The notes below the pieces were generated by a model. It was given only the letters and a program-made list of their open reading frames with translations. It was not told the origin of the DNA and did not search any database. Below, in pieces: positions 20,202-21,068 of a stretch of 21,068 nucleotides of DNA. This DNA comes from Thiobacillus sp. UBA6918 (GTDB lineage Bacteria > Pseudomonadota > Gammaproteobacteria > Burkholderiales > Thiobacillaceae), in NCBI GenBank assembly GCA_002450925.1, contig DKAU01000078.1, positions 1-21,068 of the forward strand, in the 5' to 3' direction. The stretch's first letter is position 1, and each line of letters opens with the position of its first letter. The position numbers were made by a program, and so were the translations under genes.

Positions 20202-21068
20202 ATGAAACTTCAGCTACTGGGAGGACTGACCGAACGCCAATTCCTGAGCGAATACTGGCACAAGAAACCTTTGCTGGTGCGCAACGCCATTCCGGAGTTC
20301 AAAGGTCTGCTCTCGCCGGCCGACATGCTGGAACTGGCCTGCCGCAAGGACGTGGAGTCACGTCTGGTACGTGGGGGCAAGCACTGGCATCTCGGCTACG
20401 GCCCATTCAAACCTGCCGACTACAAGAAATTGCCCCGGCGAGACTGGACCGTGCTTGTTCAGTCCATTGACCACCAACTGGCCAGCGGCGCGGATTTGCT
20501 GGAACAATTCACCTTCATTCCTCGCGCAAGGCTGGATGACTTGATGGTGAGCTACGCCGTGCCCGGGGGTGGCGTTGGCCCACATTTCGATTCCTACGAC
20601 GTTTTCCTGCTGCAGGGCATGGGTCATCGTCGCTGGCGCATTTCCGCCCAGGAGAACCTTGATCTCATTGAGGGCCTGCCGCTCAGAATCCTCAGCCATT
20701 TCGAACCTGAGGAAGAATATGTGCTGGGGCCTGGCGACATGCTTTACCTGCCGCCCAAATATGCCCATGACGGCATCGCCGAAGACGAATGCATGACCTA
20801 CTCCATCGGCTTCCGCGCACCCACCTTCCAGGAACTGGGCGAGCACTTCCTCAATTTTATGCACGACGAACTGGACCTGCCGGGCCGCTACGCCGACCCC
20901 GATCTTCCTACCCAAAAACACAGTGCCGAAATACCGCGTGGCATGCTTGGGCAAATCGCCGGGCACCTGGACCAGATCCGCTGGGACGAGGACATGGCCG
21001 CAGCATTTGTCGGCCGCTATTTTTCCGAGCCCAAGCCCGACGTGTTTTTCACACCACCTGAAAAACCG
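20202..21068 (+). CDS. roxA: Ribosomal oxygenase RoxA (YcfD), 5' part, cut by window end
   Basis: From ATG 20202 an uninterrupted frame of 289 codons runs to the window edge with no stop. The protein is a JmjC-type cupin that hydroxylates an arginine of ribosomal protein L16, using Fe(II) and 2-oxoglutarate. Visible: the N-terminal FLSEYWHKKPLLVRNA motif of the family, GGGVGPHFDSYDVFLLQ with the iron ligands His and Asp, and the distal iron His in PPKYAHDGIAE. DMLYLPP and YSIGFRAP are also typical. E. coli YcfD has 373 residues, so about 80 are missing beyond the edge. It is divergent from bcp. There is no good ribosome site before the ATG. Confidence 0.93.
   Translation, partial: MKLQLLGGLTERQFLSEYWHKKPLLVRNAIPEFKGLLSPADMLELACRKDVESRLVRGGKHWHLGYGPFKPADYKKLPRRDWTVLVQSIDHQLASGADLLEQFTFIPRARLDDLMVSYAVPGGGVGPHFDSYDVFLLQGMGHRRWRISAQENLDLIEGLPLRILSHFEPEEEYVLGPGDMLYLPPKYAHDGIAEDECMTYSIGFRAPTFQELGEHFLNFMHDELDLPGRYADPDLPTQKHSAEIPRGMLGQIAGHLDQIRWDEDMAAAFVGRYFSEPKPDVFFTPPEKP

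Noticed and set aside
20358..20966. Minus-strand frame of 202 codons at the right end
   Set aside because: Antisense to roxA, which has a continuous frame with the iron ligands; the minus frame shows no motif.
1..21068. CRISPR arrays, tRNA or rRNA genes, insertion sequences, attachment sites
   Set aside because: Reading both strands I found no regularly spaced repeats, no cloverleaf with a GTTCGA-type T-loop at proper spacing, no transposase motif and no flanking terminal inverted repeats.

Overview
The window reads as a stretch of a betaproteobacterial chromosome. The base composition is moderately GC-rich. An accA-tilS pair on one strand, with bcp and slyD just upstream, is an arrangement I associate with Betaproteobacteria. 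The strong YheS, SrkA, AccA and RoxA matches fit a proteobacterium. Placement below class level is not supported by anything I can read. I see no insertion sequence, prophage gene, CRISPR array, rRNA or tRNA.

Layout. (1) 1-3148: the tail of an unidentified gene, a roughly 400-base gap holding a possible 41-residue minus-strand peptide gene with its terminator, then a PhoP/PhoQ-like response regulator and sensor kinase followed within 6 bases by a YedK/HMCES-type SRAP gene. (2) 3254-6471: a poorly characterised accessory block with a SpoIIAA/STAS-like protein, a six-helix membrane protein, a coiled-coil protein, a secreted protein with several cysteines, a lipoprotein (minus strand) and a 77-residue secreted peptide. 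(3) 6556-8005 (minus): a LysM L,D-transpeptidase followed directly by a Tat-exported MepK/YcbK-like peptidase, a likely pair acting on 3-3 peptidoglycan cross-links. (4) 8112-11221: a thiol, sulfur and stress block with a 30-residue membrane peptide, a FrnE-like DsbA protein, a triple-repeat PsiF-like protein, a secreted DsrE-like protein, the SrkA kinase and an unusual DsrC/TusE-family protein. (5) 11327-14113: a membrane-bound class III adenylate cyclase, a cysteine-rich exported peptide (minus) and a lipoprotein cyclophilin. (6) 14119-20125 (all minus): bcp-slyD, then accA-tilS-dctP-yheS, with overlapping stop and start codons. (7) 20202-end: the 5' part of roxA (ribosomal oxygenase), cut by the window edge.

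How they fit together. Much of the window concerns the cell envelope and redox stress: envelope sensing (PhoQ-like), wall remodelling (LDT plus MepK), thiol chemistry (FrnE, DsrE-like, DsrC-like, Bcp), protein folding (SlyD, cyclophilin) and damage response (SRAP, SrkA). I did not find a clearly new multi-gene defence or mobile system. The most unusual observations are a DsrC-family protein that keeps the CysB-position cysteine but has lost the C-terminal CysA, a response regulator whose best-placed start codon is ATC, a TRAP-transporter binding protein translationally coupled to tilS with no membrane subunits beside it, a short TilS, and an adenylate cyclase with the class IIIb threonine.
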